Source: Mycobacterium sp. URHD0025 (GTDB lineage: Bacteria; Actinomycetota; Actinomycetes; Mycobacteriales; Mycobacteriaceae). Taken from it: a stretch of DNA of 64,000 nt. Below the pieces are notes generated by a model. It had not been told where the DNA came from. It ran no database searches and worked only from the letters and a program-made list of their open reading frames with translations. The DNA lies in NCBI RefSeq assembly GCF_000426065.1, contig NZ_KE384491.1:639003-703002 (forward strand). Direction: 5' to 3'. The number at the start of each line of letters is the position of its first letter. Within the stretch, counting starts at the first letter, position 1. Shown in pieces: positions 16,236 through 24,564 of this stretch. Both the position numbers and the translations under genes were made by a program.

Positions 16236-17381
16236 ATGCCAACCAGACGTGTTGCTGTCGTGGGGGCCGGCCTCTCCGACTGCGGACGGGTTCCCCAGAT
16301 GACTGCGATGGGGTTGATGGCCCAGGCCGCGCGCCGGGCCGTCAGCGATGCGGGGCTGACCAAGGACGATGTCGACGGCTTCGGTGGCCACGGCACACTG
16401 CTCCCGCCGATCGAGGTCAGCGAATACCTAGGGCTGCGGCCGCGCTGGGTCGACGCCACCAATGTCGGCGGATCCTCCTGGGAGGTAATGGCTCGACATG
16501 CGGTCGCGGCCATCGCGACAGGCGAGGTCGACGTCATCCTGCTCACCTACGGGTCCACCGCTCGCTCCGATGTCAAACGCCGGGTGCGCGGGTCGGTTGC
16601 GGCGATGAGCACCGGCGGCGCGATGCAGTACGAGGCCCCGTACGGCGCCTCCCTGATAGCCAAATACGCCATGGCAGCGCGCAGGCACATGATCGAATTC
16701 GGCACCACCGTAGAGCAACTCGCCGAGGTGGCGGTGGCTGCGCACGAGTGGGCCGCCATGAACCCCAATGCGTTCGAACGCGACCGCATCACCCTGGCCG
16801 ACGTCGCGTCGGCGCCCATGCTGGCAGACCCTTTCACCGCCAAGCACGTCTGCCTGCGTACCGACGGCGGCGGCGCTGTGGTACTCGCCAGTGAAGCCGT
16901 CGCCCGCTCGTGCGCCAAGGACCCGGTCTGGATCCTCGGATCCGCCGACGCGGCCTCGCATGTCAGCATGAGTGAATGGGGCGACTTCACCACGTCGGCG
17001 GCGGCGGTGTCCGGACCGGAAGCCTTCGCCCGGACCGGAGTGCAGCCAGCGGATATCGACGTCTGCCAGCTCTACGACTCCTTCACCGCCACCGTACTTT
17101 TGACCGTTGAGGATCTCGGGTTCTGCGCCAAGGGCGATGGCGGGAAGTTCATCGAATCCGGCGCGCTGCGGCCCGGTGGGACGCTGCCCACCAACACCGA
17201 CGGAGGCGGGCTGGCGTCCTGTCACCCAGGTATGCGCGGCATGTTCCTTCTCGTCGAAGCCGTTCGGCAACTGCGCGGCGAATGCGGTGACCGCCAGGTC
17301 GACGACGCCAAACTCGCCTGCGTGCATGCGATGGGCGGCTTCTTCAGCCACAGCGCCACCATGATCCTGGGGAGGAACTGA
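16236..17381 (+). CDS. Thiolase-fold protein, Ltp2-like steroid side-chain aldolase candidate
   Basis: 381 residues. It has the thiolase/SCP-x fold (VAVVGAGLSDCGRV at the start, CHPGMRGMFLLVEAVRQLRG at the end) but no cysteine where thiolases carry their nucleophile: residues 78-84 read GGSSWEV. Ltp2 proteins likewise lack that cysteine and act as retro-aldolases with a DUF35 partner, and a DUF35 gene follows here directly. The tyrosine in CQLYDSFTATV corresponds to the region of Ltp2 catalytic tyrosines. I chose ATG 16236; no Shine-Dalgarno is visible, so a leaderless transcript is possible, and an in-frame GTG at 16218 is the alternative. It shares a TGATG junction with the DUF35 gene. Confidence 0.82.
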   Translation: MPTRRVAVVGAGLSDCGRVPQMTAMGLMAQAARRAVSDAGLTKDDVDGFGGHGTLLPPIEVSEYLGLRPRWVDATNVGGSSWEVMARHAVAAIATGEVDVILLTYGSTARSDVKRRVRGSVAAMSTGGAMQYEAPYGASLIAKYAMAARRHMIEFGTTVEQLAEVAVAAHEWAAMNPNAFERDRITLADVASAPMLADPFTAKHVCLRTDGGGAVVLASEAVARSCAKDPVWILGSADAASHVSMSEWGDFTTSAAAVSGPEAFARTGVQPADIDVCQLYDSFTATVLLTVEDLGFCAKGDGGKFIESGALRPGGTLPTNTDGGGLASCHPGMRGMFLLVEAVRQLRGECGDRQVDDAKLACVHAMGGFFSHSATMILGRN

Positions 17382-17782
17382 TGAACGCCCCCAACCGGCC
17401 GATAACCGACAGCGACAGCGAAACGTGGTGGGCCGCTGTCCAGAACGGCACGTTGCTGGTCACTGCTTGCGCATCATGTGGCCGGAATTCCCTGTATCCC
17501 CGACCGTTCTGTCCCTACTGCTGGAGTGAAGAAGTGTCCTCGATTCCCGCGAGCGGTCGCGCCACGCTGTACACCTGGACGGTCGTCCACCAGGGCCCTG
17601 CAACCTCGTTGGTCGCCATGGTCGACCTGGCCGAGGGGCCCCGGCTGATGACAAATATCGAGCACTGCTCCCCTGACGTACTGGAGGCCGGACTGCCGCT
17701 GCACCTCGACTTCCGTCACGACGACGACGGCTTCGTCGTTCCCGTATTCAAGCCACTCACACCGGCACTCGAGAGGAAATGA
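17381..17782 (+). CDS. DUF35 OB-fold/zinc-ribbon partner of the thiolase-fold protein
   Basis: 133 residues. An N-terminal rubredoxin-like zinc ribbon (CASCG ... CPYC) is followed by a small OB fold (GRATLYTWTVVHQ). Such proteins bind and activate thiolase-fold aldolases or thiolases, as DUF35 of ChsH2 does for Ltp2. The start overlaps the last base of the thiolase stop, with GGAGGA upstream, ensuring coupled translation. A second thiolase/DUF35 pair lies in the igr-like operon at 48933/50927. Confidence 0.88.
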   Translation: MNAPNRPITDSDSETWWAAVQNGTLLVTACASCGRNSLYPRPFCPYCWSEEVSSIPASGRATLYTWTVVHQGPATSLVAMVDLAEGPRLMTNIEHCSPDVLEAGLPLHLDFRHDDDGFVVPVFKPLTPALERK

Positions 17783-17783
17783 C

Positions 17784-19091
17784 ATGAACAAGGACGACAT
17801 GATCCTGGTCAGCGTCGACGACCACATCGTCGAGCCGCCCGACATGTTCAAGAACCATCTGGCCAAGAAGTATCAGGACGACGCGCCACGTTTGTTGCAC
17901 AACGCCGACGGCAGCGACACCTGGCAGTTCCGCGACGTCGTAATCCCCAATGTCGCACTCAATGCGGTGGCCGGTCGGCCGAAGGAAGAGTACGGCCTCG
18001 AACCACAGGGACTCGACGAGATCAGGCCCGGTTGCTTTCAGGTCGACGAGCGCGTCAAGGACATGAACGCCGGGGGCATCCTCGGCTCGATGTGCTTCCC
18101 GTCGTTCCCGGGCTTCGCCGGAAGGCTGTTCGCCACCGAGGATCACGAGTTCTCCCTAGCCCTTGTGCAGGCCTACAACGACTGGCACGTCGAGGAGTGG
18201 TGCGGGGCCTATCCCGCCCGCTTCATTCCGATGACCCTTCCGGTCATCTGGGACCCCGAAGCGTGCGCAAAGGAGATCCGTCGCAACGCCGCCCGCGGAG
18301 TACATTCGCTGACCTTTACCGAGAACCCGGCCGCGATGGGCTACCCGAGTTTCCACGATCTAAACTACTGGAAACCGATGTGGGAAGCGCTTGTCGACAC
18401 CGACACGGTGCTCAACGTGCACATCGGCTCATCGGGCCGGCTGGCGATCACCGCGCCTGACGCCCCGATGGACGTGATGATCACACTGCAGCCGATGAAC
18501 ATCGTGCAGGCCGCGGCGGACCTGCTGTGGTCCAAACCCGTGAAGACCTACCCCGGCCTGAAGATCGCCCTCTCCGAGGGCGGCACCGGCTGGATCCCGT
18601 ACTTCCTCGACCGTGCCGACCGGACTTACGAGATGCACTCCACATGGACGGGGCAGGACTTCGGCGATCAGAAGCCATCAGAGTTCTTCCGGGAGCACTT
18701 CCTGACCTGTTTCATCTCCGATCCGGTCGGCGTGGAACTGCGCCATCAGATCGGCATCGACAACATCTGCTGGGAGGCCGACTACCCGCATTCGGATTCC
18801 ATGTGGCCGGACGCCCCTGAAGCGCTCGACGAGGTTGTCAAGAAATTCGACGTCCCGGACGCCGACATCAACAAGATGACGTATGAGAATGCAATGCGCT
18901 GGTACCACTGGGATCCCTTCGCCCATATCAGCAAGGAGCAGGCGACTGTCGGGAGCCTGCGTAAGGCCGCCGAGGGCCACGACGTGTCCATCCAGGCGCT
19001 GTCCAAGCGAGAGCACGACGACAGCTCGTCGGACTGGCAGGCCCGGATGAACAAGGCGACGATCAACGTCAGCGGTGACGCCAAGCGCTAG
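17784..19091 (+). CDS. Amidohydrolase-2 family protein
   Basis: 435 residues, the longest of the five paralogues because of a C-terminal extension of about 50 polar residues after YHWDPF. Metal-binding D12-D-H14 (VDDHIVEPPD), a histidine in VLNVHIGSSGRL and the C-terminal aspartate in CWEADYPHSDSMWP are visible. It is most similar in layout to the protein at 10524 (shared IRPGCFQVDERV/MRPGCYSPADRL segment and VQAYNDW/VQAYNDF). It follows the DUF35 gene by one base with GAGAGGAAA as ribosome site. The product of the aldolase step upstream might be its substrate, but this is inference. Confidence 0.85.
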   Translation: MNKDDMILVSVDDHIVEPPDMFKNHLAKKYQDDAPRLLHNADGSDTWQFRDVVIPNVALNAVAGRPKEEYGLEPQGLDEIRPGCFQVDERVKDMNAGGILGSMCFPSFPGFAGRLFATEDHEFSLALVQAYNDWHVEEWCGAYPARFIPMTLPVIWDPEACAKEIRRNAARGVHSLTFTENPAAMGYPSFHDLNYWKPMWEALVDTDTVLNVHIGSSGRLAITAPDAPMDVMITLQPMNIVQAAADLLWSKPVKTYPGLKIALSEGGTGWIPYFLDRADRTYEMHSTWTGQDFGDQKPSEFFREHFLTCFISDPVGVELRHQIGIDNICWEADYPHSDSMWPDAPEALDEVVKKFDVPDADINKMTYENAMRWYHWDPFAHISKEQATVGSLRKAAEGHDVSIQALSKREHDDSSSDWQARMNKATINVSGDAKR

Positions 19092-19097
19092 CACACA

Positions 19098-20660
19098 TCA
19101 CGGCGTCGTAGCCAGACGGTCGGCCACCGCGCGGGGCCGACCGTTTGCGTTCTGGTGCAATCCTTTTCGTTCCACCTTGCCGTTGGCGTTGACCGGCAGC
19201 GGCTGGTCCCAGAACACCAATTCCTCGGGCAGCTTGTACTTGGGCAGGCCGGCAGCGAGCAGCGTTGCCGTCACCTCTCGCAGGGAAAGTTCCGTGGACC
19301 CCTCGAGCACCAATGCAACCGCGAGCCTCTCTCCGGTGGTCGCGTCGGGCACCGAGTAGGCGGCGCATTCGCGCACGCCGGCGATCCTGGCCACCGCCTC
19401 CTCCACTTCAGCGGCCGGAATCTTCATGCCGTTGCGGATCACGATGTCCTTGATCCTCCCCACGATACGCACGCGCCCGTCCGCCACCGCGGCGATATCG
19501 CCCGTGCGGAACCACTCCCCCTCGAAAGCGGCGGTATCGGCCTCGGCATCGGTGTAGCCCAGGAACGTGTGCGGGCCGCGGATACAGCATTCCGCGGGAT
19601 CCCCGGCGGAGCCCAGCCGGACCTCGACGTCCGCCAACGGCAGTCCGTCATCGGCATGCCGCGCCCGCCGTGTATCGGTGCGCCGACCGGAGGTGCTGAC
19701 CGGAACTTCCGACGACCCGTAGGCACGCATCACGACGATCCCGAAATCGTCCTCGATGCGCTCGACGATCCGGTGATCCAGCATCGTGCCGCCCAGGTAC
19801 ACCGCCCGCAGCGGTACCGCCCGGTCCCGTGCCACCGCTTCGTCGAGCAGCCGGTCCAGCAGCCGGTCGGGCCCGCCGTACCAGGTCGCACCCGCAGCCA
19901 GCAGCAGTTCGCAAGTGGCCGCGGGTTCCCAACGATCCTCCAACACCACCGGCACCGCGAGCATCGGACCGATGAACAGTGCCTGCACCACCCCGGTCAC
20001 CGAAGCGAGCGGACTGATCAGGAAGATCCGGTCCCCCGCACTCAGCCCGGCGGCGGCGATGTAGTTGGCCGAGGCCTTGCGCAGGGTGCTCAGCGAGTGG
20101 ACGACCCCTTTAGGTCGTGCGGTGGTACCAGAGGTGAACAGCACGAACGACGGCTCATCGGCGGGGCGCTGCGGCCAGATCGACGCCGGCGCGGTCGTCG
20201 TGGCCGGGCCCGCGATCCAGGTGCAGCGCCCCGCCAAATCCGGTTTCGCGTCATCGGGCCAATTCGGTGCGAGGCCGAACGCCGCTCCGGTGCGATCGAC
20301 GATGTCGACCACCTGTGCGGCTCCGGCGCTGCGTGGCATCAGCAGCGCCACGGCATCCCTGCGTTCTACGGCATGGACGGCCACCACCGAGTCGACGTCA
20401 TTGCCGACGACGACGACGACCGGAGTGCCCTCCACGACGCCGGCCTCGGTCAGCGTCTGACAGACCCGGTCGATACGTTCGTCCAATTCCGAATAGGTGA
20501 GTTCGACGCCACGAGTGATCAGCGCGGTCCGCGTGGGATACCTTGCCGCGGTGAAGCGAACGAGGTCCAGCGGCCGTTCGGACCACACGCCGGCCGCGCG
20601 GTATCGCGAGCGTAAGCGTGCGGCGCGCGATGGCGCATCACCCAGCAGATCGGTTGTCAT
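19098..20660 (-). CDS. Acyl-CoA synthetase (AMP-forming ligase)
   Basis: 520 residues with class I adenylate-forming motifs: FVLFTSGTTARPKGVVHS (P-loop A3), RAYGSSEVPVST (A5), EWFRTGDIAAVADGRVRIVGRIKDIVIRNG (A7-A8) and PVNANGKVERKGL with the catalytic lysine (A10). It would activate a carboxylic acid as its CoA thioester. ATG 20660 has GGAGGATCT upstream. Reading stays open for 440 bp beyond, but that sequence is antisense to the divergent SDR gene and is not part of the protein. The ligase is alone on its transcript, facing the SDR at 20716. Confidence 0.87.
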   Translation of the reverse strand: MTTDLLGDAPSRAARLRSRYRAAGVWSERPLDLVRFTAARYPTRTALITRGVELTYSELDERIDRVCQTLTEAGVVEGTPVVVVVGNDVDSVVAVHAVERRDAVALLMPRSAGAAQVVDIVDRTGAAFGLAPNWPDDAKPDLAGRCTWIAGPATTTAPASIWPQRPADEPSFVLFTSGTTARPKGVVHSLSTLRKASANYIAAAGLSAGDRIFLISPLASVTGVVQALFIGPMLAVPVVLEDRWEPAATCELLLAAGATWYGGPDRLLDRLLDEAVARDRAVPLRAVYLGGTMLDHRIVERIEDDFGIVVMRAYGSSEVPVSTSGRRTDTRRARHADDGLPLADVEVRLGSAGDPAECCIRGPHTFLGYTDAEADTAAFEGEWFRTGDIAAVADGRVRIVGRIKDIVIRNGMKIPAAEVEEAVARIAGVRECAAYSVPDATTGERLAVALVLEGSTELSLREVTATLLAAGLPKYKLPEELVFWDQPLPVNANGKVERKGLHQNANGRPRAVADRLATTP

Positions 20661-20673
20661 TAGATCCTCCGAT

Positions 20674-20711
20674 GCAAATGCAAATTCTCGTTGATGCAAA
20701 TGTAACCTCTC
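20674..20711. promoter_or_regulatory. Island operator, four half-sites, ligase/SDR promoter
   Basis: GCAAAT, 4 bp, ATTCTC, 6 bp, GCAAAT, 4 bp, CCTCTC: four half-sites in strictly alternating orientation with 4-6-4 spacing, filling the 55-bp gap between start codons at 20660 and 20716. GCAAAT is a 4/6 match to GAGAAT and recurs twice here with identical 22-bp repeat distance. Space for a promoter outside the operator is minimal, so bound protein should block both genes. Confidence 0.6.
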
Positions 20712-20715
20712 ACTC

Positions 20716-21579
20716 ATGTCAATCACATTCGAAAACCAGGTAGCCATCGTCACCGGAGCGGGCGGGGGCCTGGGTCGCTGCCACGCACTCGAATTGGCCC
20801 GCCGTGGCGCGCGGGTAGTGGTCAACGATCTCGGCAGCGCGGTCGACGGCAGCGGAGCTTCTATGTCGGCCGCACAGAAAGTGGTGGACGAGATCACCGC
20901 CGACGGCGGCACCGCCATCGCAAACGGTGACTCGGTGGCCACCGAGGCTGGCGGCCAGGCCATCATCGCGGCAGCGACCGAGGCATTCGGGCGCGTCGAC
21001 GTCCTGGTGAACAACGCCGGCATCCTGCGCGACGCAGCCTTCAAGAACATGACTGCCGACCAGGTGGACGCGGTGATCGCTGTGCACCTCACCGGCGCTT
21101 TCAACGTGACACGCGCGGTGTGGCCGGTGATGCGGCAACAGAACTACGGCCGAATCGTGCAAACAACCTCGGGTACCGGACTTTTCGGCAACTTCGGTCA
21201 GGCCAACTACGGTGCGGCCAAGATGGGCCTGGTCGGCATGATGCACGTGCTGGCGATCGAGGGCGCACGCAGCGGCATCACCGTCAACGCCATCGCCCCC
21301 ATCGCGCGCACCAGGATGACCGAGGAGATCATGGGCGAGGCGGGTAAAGCGATGGATCCGGGACTGGTGACCCCGGTGGTGATCTATCTGGCGCACCGCG
21401 GCTGCGAACGCACGGCGCACATCTATTCAGTCGGGGCGGGCAAGGTGTCCAGAGTCTTCATCGGCGTGACCAAGGGAATCGAAGACACCGCCCTGACGGC
21501 CGAGGGCGTTGCCAAAGCGATCGACCGGATCGACGACAGCTCGTCGTTCGTCATCCGTGGCGGTCCGGCCGCCCGCTGA
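20716..21579 (+). CDS. Short-chain dehydrogenase (MFE-2-type 3-hydroxyacyl-CoA dehydrogenase)
   Basis: 287 residues. The cofactor motif TGAGGGLGRCHALELARRG, NNAGILRD, and catalytic S152/Y165/K169 (TTSGTGLFGNFGQANYGAAK) match the dehydrogenase domain of peroxisomal multifunctional enzyme 2 and its actinobacterial homologues, which oxidise 3-hydroxyacyl-CoA to 3-ketoacyl-CoA. The C-terminal region beyond 230 is also of the MFE-2 type (GVTKGIEDTALTAEGV). It lies five bases after the operator at 20674-20711. The MaoC-type hydratase at 22500 could supply its hydroxyacyl substrate. Confidence 0.87.
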   Translation: MSITFENQVAIVTGAGGGLGRCHALELARRGARVVVNDLGSAVDGSGASMSAAQKVVDEITADGGTAIANGDSVATEAGGQAIIAAATEAFGRVDVLVNNAGILRDAAFKNMTADQVDAVIAVHLTGAFNVTRAVWPVMRQQNYGRIVQTTSGTGLFGNFGQANYGAAKMGLVGMMHVLAIEGARSGITVNAIAPIARTRMTEEIMGEAGKAMDPGLVTPVVIYLAHRGCERTAHIYSVGAGKVSRVFIGVTKGIEDTALTAEGVAKAIDRIDDSSSFVIRGGPAAR

Positions 21580-21581
21580 GC

Positions 21582-22403
21582 TCAGCGCCCGGTGAAGCGG
21601 GGCGAGCGGCGTTCGGCGAACGCGCGCAGACCTTCCTGCAGATCGCTTGTCCGGGAGATCAGTTCAGCGGCCCAGGCCTCCTGCTCGAACGCACGCTCGC
21701 GCGGGGACTCCGACGAGACCGACAGCAGACGCTTGGTGAGCGCGAGCATCACTGAGGGGCCCGCTGCCAACTGCACGGCCAATGCATCCGCTGTTTGATC
21801 CACCTGTTCCGCCGACACCACACGGTTCACCAGACCGAGACGAAGGCACTCATCGGCATCCACTGGTTCGCCGAGCATCAATAATTCGGTGGCCTTGCGC
21901 AGGCCCACGATCCTGGTGAGCAGGTGCACTGCCCCGGAATCCGGCAGAATCCCGCGGTGCACGAACGCCTCCACGAGGGTGGACTGGCGGGCCATCACCA
22001 CGATGTCGCAGGCCAGCACGAGGCTGGCACCGGCACCTACCGCCGTCCCGTTGACAGCCGCCACAACCGGTTTGTCGCAGTCGAGTACGGCATTTACCAA
22101 CCGCTGCCAGCCCTGCTCCAGCATTCGGGCGATATCGCCCGGCCGCCGGTCGAGTGCGGGCTGGGCATCCGCGCCCCCGGGCCGGGACGCCAGTCCGGCG
22201 CCGGCGCAGAAGTGTCGCGACCCGGCCGAGGTCAAGAGCACGGCTCGAGTACCGGTGTCCGCTTGTGCGTCGGCCAGGACGTCCGCGAGAGCGTCTCGCG
22301 CCAAGGGCGACAACGAATTTCCGACATCCGGACGATCGATCACGATGCGGCGTACGCCATCATCCCCAGCGTCGACCCTGATCCCTGACGATTCTTCTGA
22401 CAT
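21582..22403 (-). CDS. Enoyl-CoA hydratase/isomerase family protein
   Basis: 273 residues starting MSEESSG; a GTG three codons upstream (22412) is an alternative start. Oxyanion segments are SRHFCAGAGLAS and NGTAVGAGASLVLACDI; LPDSGAVHLLTRIVGLRKA is close to the proteins at 23758 (SPDSGAAWLLPRVIG), indicating a paralogous pair with Asp rather than two Glu in the active site, as in isomerases and dehalogenase-like crotonases. It runs divergently from the long plus operon that starts at 22500 and ends only 2 bp from the SDR stop. Confidence 0.85.
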   Translation of the reverse strand: MSEESSGIRVDAGDDGVRRIVIDRPDVGNSLSPLARDALADVLADAQADTGTRAVLLTSAGSRHFCAGAGLASRPGGADAQPALDRRPGDIARMLEQGWQRLVNAVLDCDKPVVAAVNGTAVGAGASLVLACDIVVMARQSTLVEAFVHRGILPDSGAVHLLTRIVGLRKATELLMLGEPVDADECLRLGLVNRVVSAEQVDQTADALAVQLAAGPSVMLALTKRLLSVSSESPRERAFEQEAWAAELISRTSDLQEGLRAFAERRSPRFTGR

Positions 22404-22439
22404 TCCACCCACACCCCGTTAACGGCATTTCCACTTTTC

Positions 22440-22455
22440 GGGTATCTTAATTCTC
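22440..22455. promoter_or_regulatory. Island operator, hydratase / 22.5-kb operon promoter
   Basis: GGGTAT, CTTA, ATTCTC: one perfect and one 4/6 half-site with 4-bp spacing, in the 96-bp gap between starts at 22403 and 22500. A good ribosome site (GAGGAGG) for the plus gene follows at about 22484-22490. As a single site it is a modest match, but its position agrees with the others. Confidence 0.45.
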
Positions 22456-22499
22456 ACTTTGGTCATGACCAAGGACACGTACTACGAGGAGGCTGCTCG

Positions 22500-23750
22500 A
22501 TGACCGAGACCGGCCAGATCACCGGCGCGGGCCTGGACCGGCTGCGGGCCACTGTCGGCATCGCGGTCCCCCACACTCAGCCACCCCACTACTACCGTCC
22601 CAACGAGGACGCCTTCCGCCATGTCGCGGAGAGCTATGGAGACGCCAACCCGCTGTGGTGCGAGCCCGACTACGCCACCAAGTCGGTCTGGGGCCAGCCG
22701 ATCGCGCCGCCCGCCCTCGTCGGCGGCGACACGTTGATCGGCGAGGACGAGGTCACCGAACTGTCCGACGTCGACCGGGCGCTGACCAAAGGCGATCCGC
22801 TCCGCGGCGTGCACGCGTTCTACGCGTCCTCATCCCGGGAATGGTGGGCACCGCTGCGTGCCGGGCACCGGGTATTCCGACGCAATGCCCTGGTGGCGGC
22901 CCTGGACAAGAGCAGCGATTTCGCCGGGCGCGCCATCCACGAGTGGTCTGCCCAGGTGTTCCGCGATGACGAAGGCACCATCCTGGGCGGCCAGTACCGC
23001 AACATGATCCGCACCGAGCGAAGTAAGGCGCGCGGCCGCAAGAAGTACGAAGCGGTGGAACTCAGGACCTGGACCCCGGAGCAGATCGCCGAGATCGACG
23101 CCCGCTATCCGCACGAGACCCCGCGCGGCGCCGAACCACGCTGGTGGGAAGACGTGTCCGAGGGCGACGCCATCGGACCGCTGACCAAGGGACCACTCAC
23201 GGTGACCGATATGGTCTGCTGGCACGTCGGCATGGGAACCGGAATGTACGGCGTGCGCCCACTGCGACTGGCATGGCGCAATCGGCAACGCATACCGCGG
23301 TTCTACACTCCCAACGAGCACGGCGTCCCCGATGTCCAGCAGCGGGTGCACTGGGAGCCCGACGCCGCCCGTAATGCCGGCAATCCCACCACGTTCGACT
23401 ACGGGCGGATGCGCGAGACCTGGCTCATCCACCTGTGCACAGACTGGATGGGTGACGACGCGTGGTTGTGGAAACTGGACTGCGAGTTCCGGCTGTTCAA
23501 TTACGTCGGGGACCTCCACACCATCAACGGCACCGTGACACGCAAGTTCCTCGCCGATGGTGACCGTCCGGCGGTCGAAATCGAACTTGCGGCCACCAAC
23601 CAGCGGGGCCAGATCACGACGCCCGGCCGGGCCACCATCCTGCTACCCAGTCGCGAGCGCGGACCTGTTCGGCTACCCGATCCACCCGGCGGGGCGACCG
23701 ACCTCGCCGAGTTGCTGACCGCCGTCTCGGCACAGTTCGCCGAGCGCTGA
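22500..23750 (+). CDS. Double-hotdog MaoC-like hydratase
   Basis: 416 residues containing two hotdog domains. The N-terminal one (about 25-170) has the FAS1-type dehydratase motif AESYGDANPLWCEPDYA with following IAPPAL; the C-terminal one (about 215-390) includes DMVCWHVGMGTGMYG and a WLIHLCTDWMGDD segment. Such fused proteins hydrate bulky enoyl-CoA esters. It opens the plus operon to the hydratase, ACAD, two further hydratases and a ligase (22500-28799). An Asp-His pair of the classic MaoC kind is only partly visible, so the exact reaction is uncertain. Confidence 0.78.
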   Translation: MTETGQITGAGLDRLRATVGIAVPHTQPPHYYRPNEDAFRHVAESYGDANPLWCEPDYATKSVWGQPIAPPALVGGDTLIGEDEVTELSDVDRALTKGDPLRGVHAFYASSSREWWAPLRAGHRVFRRNALVAALDKSSDFAGRAIHEWSAQVFRDDEGTILGGQYRNMIRTERSKARGRKKYEAVELRTWTPEQIAEIDARYPHETPRGAEPRWWEDVSEGDAIGPLTKGPLTVTDMVCWHVGMGTGMYGVRPLRLAWRNRQRIPRFYTPNEHGVPDVQQRVHWEPDAARNAGNPTTFDYGRMRETWLIHLCTDWMGDDAWLWKLDCEFRLFNYVGDLHTINGTVTRKFLADGDRPAVEIELAATNQRGQITTPGRATILLPSRERGPVRLPDPPGGATDLAELLTAVSAQFAER

Positions 23751-23757
23751 TACACCG

Positions 23758-24564
23758 ATGGCCTACTCCAGCGTCGACGGACTCGTGGTCGAACACACCG
23801 GCCCCGAGTTGCGTCTCACATTCGACCGTGCCGACCGCCGCAACGCAGTCAACGACACCGTTCTCGACGCCATGATCGATCACGTCGCGGCCGCAGGCAT
23901 CGACGAGACGGTCCGGGTCATCCGCATCGACGCGAACGGCCCCGACTTCTGCGCGGGCTCTGACCTCATCGCCAACAACGCGCGCTCCGAACGTAAACCG
24001 CGGGTCGGGAGCACGCAGCGCCGGATGCCGAACAAAGCGAACCGGCTCATCCCACTCATGCTCGAGACACAGGTGCCCGTCGTCGCCGTGGTACGCGGCT
24101 GGGCCGCCGGACTCGGATTCCACATCGCCATGGCGGCCGACTTCTGCGTGGCCGCCACCGATGCCCGGTTCTGGGAGCCGTTCATGGCCCGCGGGTTCAG
24201 CCCGGACAGCGGCGCGGCGTGGCTGCTGCCGCGCGTGATCGGGATGGTGCGCACCAGACGGCTGCTGATGCTCGGTGAGGAGATCTCCGGGGCCGACGCC
24301 GCCGACTGGGACATCATCCACGGTGCCCATCCCGTCGATCAATTGGATTCGGCGGCAGACGAACTGGTGGGCCGGCTGGCCGCGGCTCCCACGGTTGCCC
24401 TGGGGCTGACGAAGTGGCTGCTGCAGAGTGGCCGCGGGCTGGACCTGGACCGGCACCTGCACAACGAGGCCATGGCCCTCGAATTATCAAGCCGAAGTGA
24501 CGATTTCAAAGAGGGACTGGCCGCCTTCCGGGACAAACGGAATGCGGAGTTTCAGGGCCGATGA
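23758..24564 (+). CDS. Enoyl-CoA hydratase/isomerase family protein
   Basis: 268 residues. Oxyanion segments are GPDFCAGSDLIAN and VRGWAAGLGFHIAMAADF, and the acidic residue lies in GFSPDSGAAWLLPRVIG. The C-terminus FRDKRNAEFQGR is typical of crotonases. It starts 8 bp after the MaoC-like gene and its TGA overlaps the ACAD ATG. It resembles the isomerase-like protein at 21582 more than the pair at 25802/26545, so it may shift rather than hydrate a double bond. Confidence 0.86.
   Translation: MAYSSVDGLVVEHTGPELRLTFDRADRRNAVNDTVLDAMIDHVAAAGIDETVRVIRIDANGPDFCAGSDLIANNARSERKPRVGSTQRRMPNKANRLIPLMLETQVPVVAVVRGWAAGLGFHIAMAADFCVAATDARFWEPFMARGFSPDSGAAWLLPRVIGMVRTRRLLMLGEEISGADAADWDIIHGAHPVDQLDSAADELVGRLAAAPTVALGLTKWLLQSGRGLDLDRHLHNEAMALELSSRSDDFKEGLAAFRDKRNAEFQGR

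Noticed and set aside
19155..20615. Long open frame (486 codons) antisense to the ligase gene.
   Set aside because: Its amino-acid composition is Arg/His/Gly-rich without any family motif, while the opposite strand encodes a complete AMP-forming ligase; typical high-GC shadow frame.
20661..21104. Upstream extension of the ligase frame over the SDR gene.
   Set aside because: It is antisense to the SDR coding region and lies behind the four-half-site operator; the ATG at 20660 has a good ribosome site.
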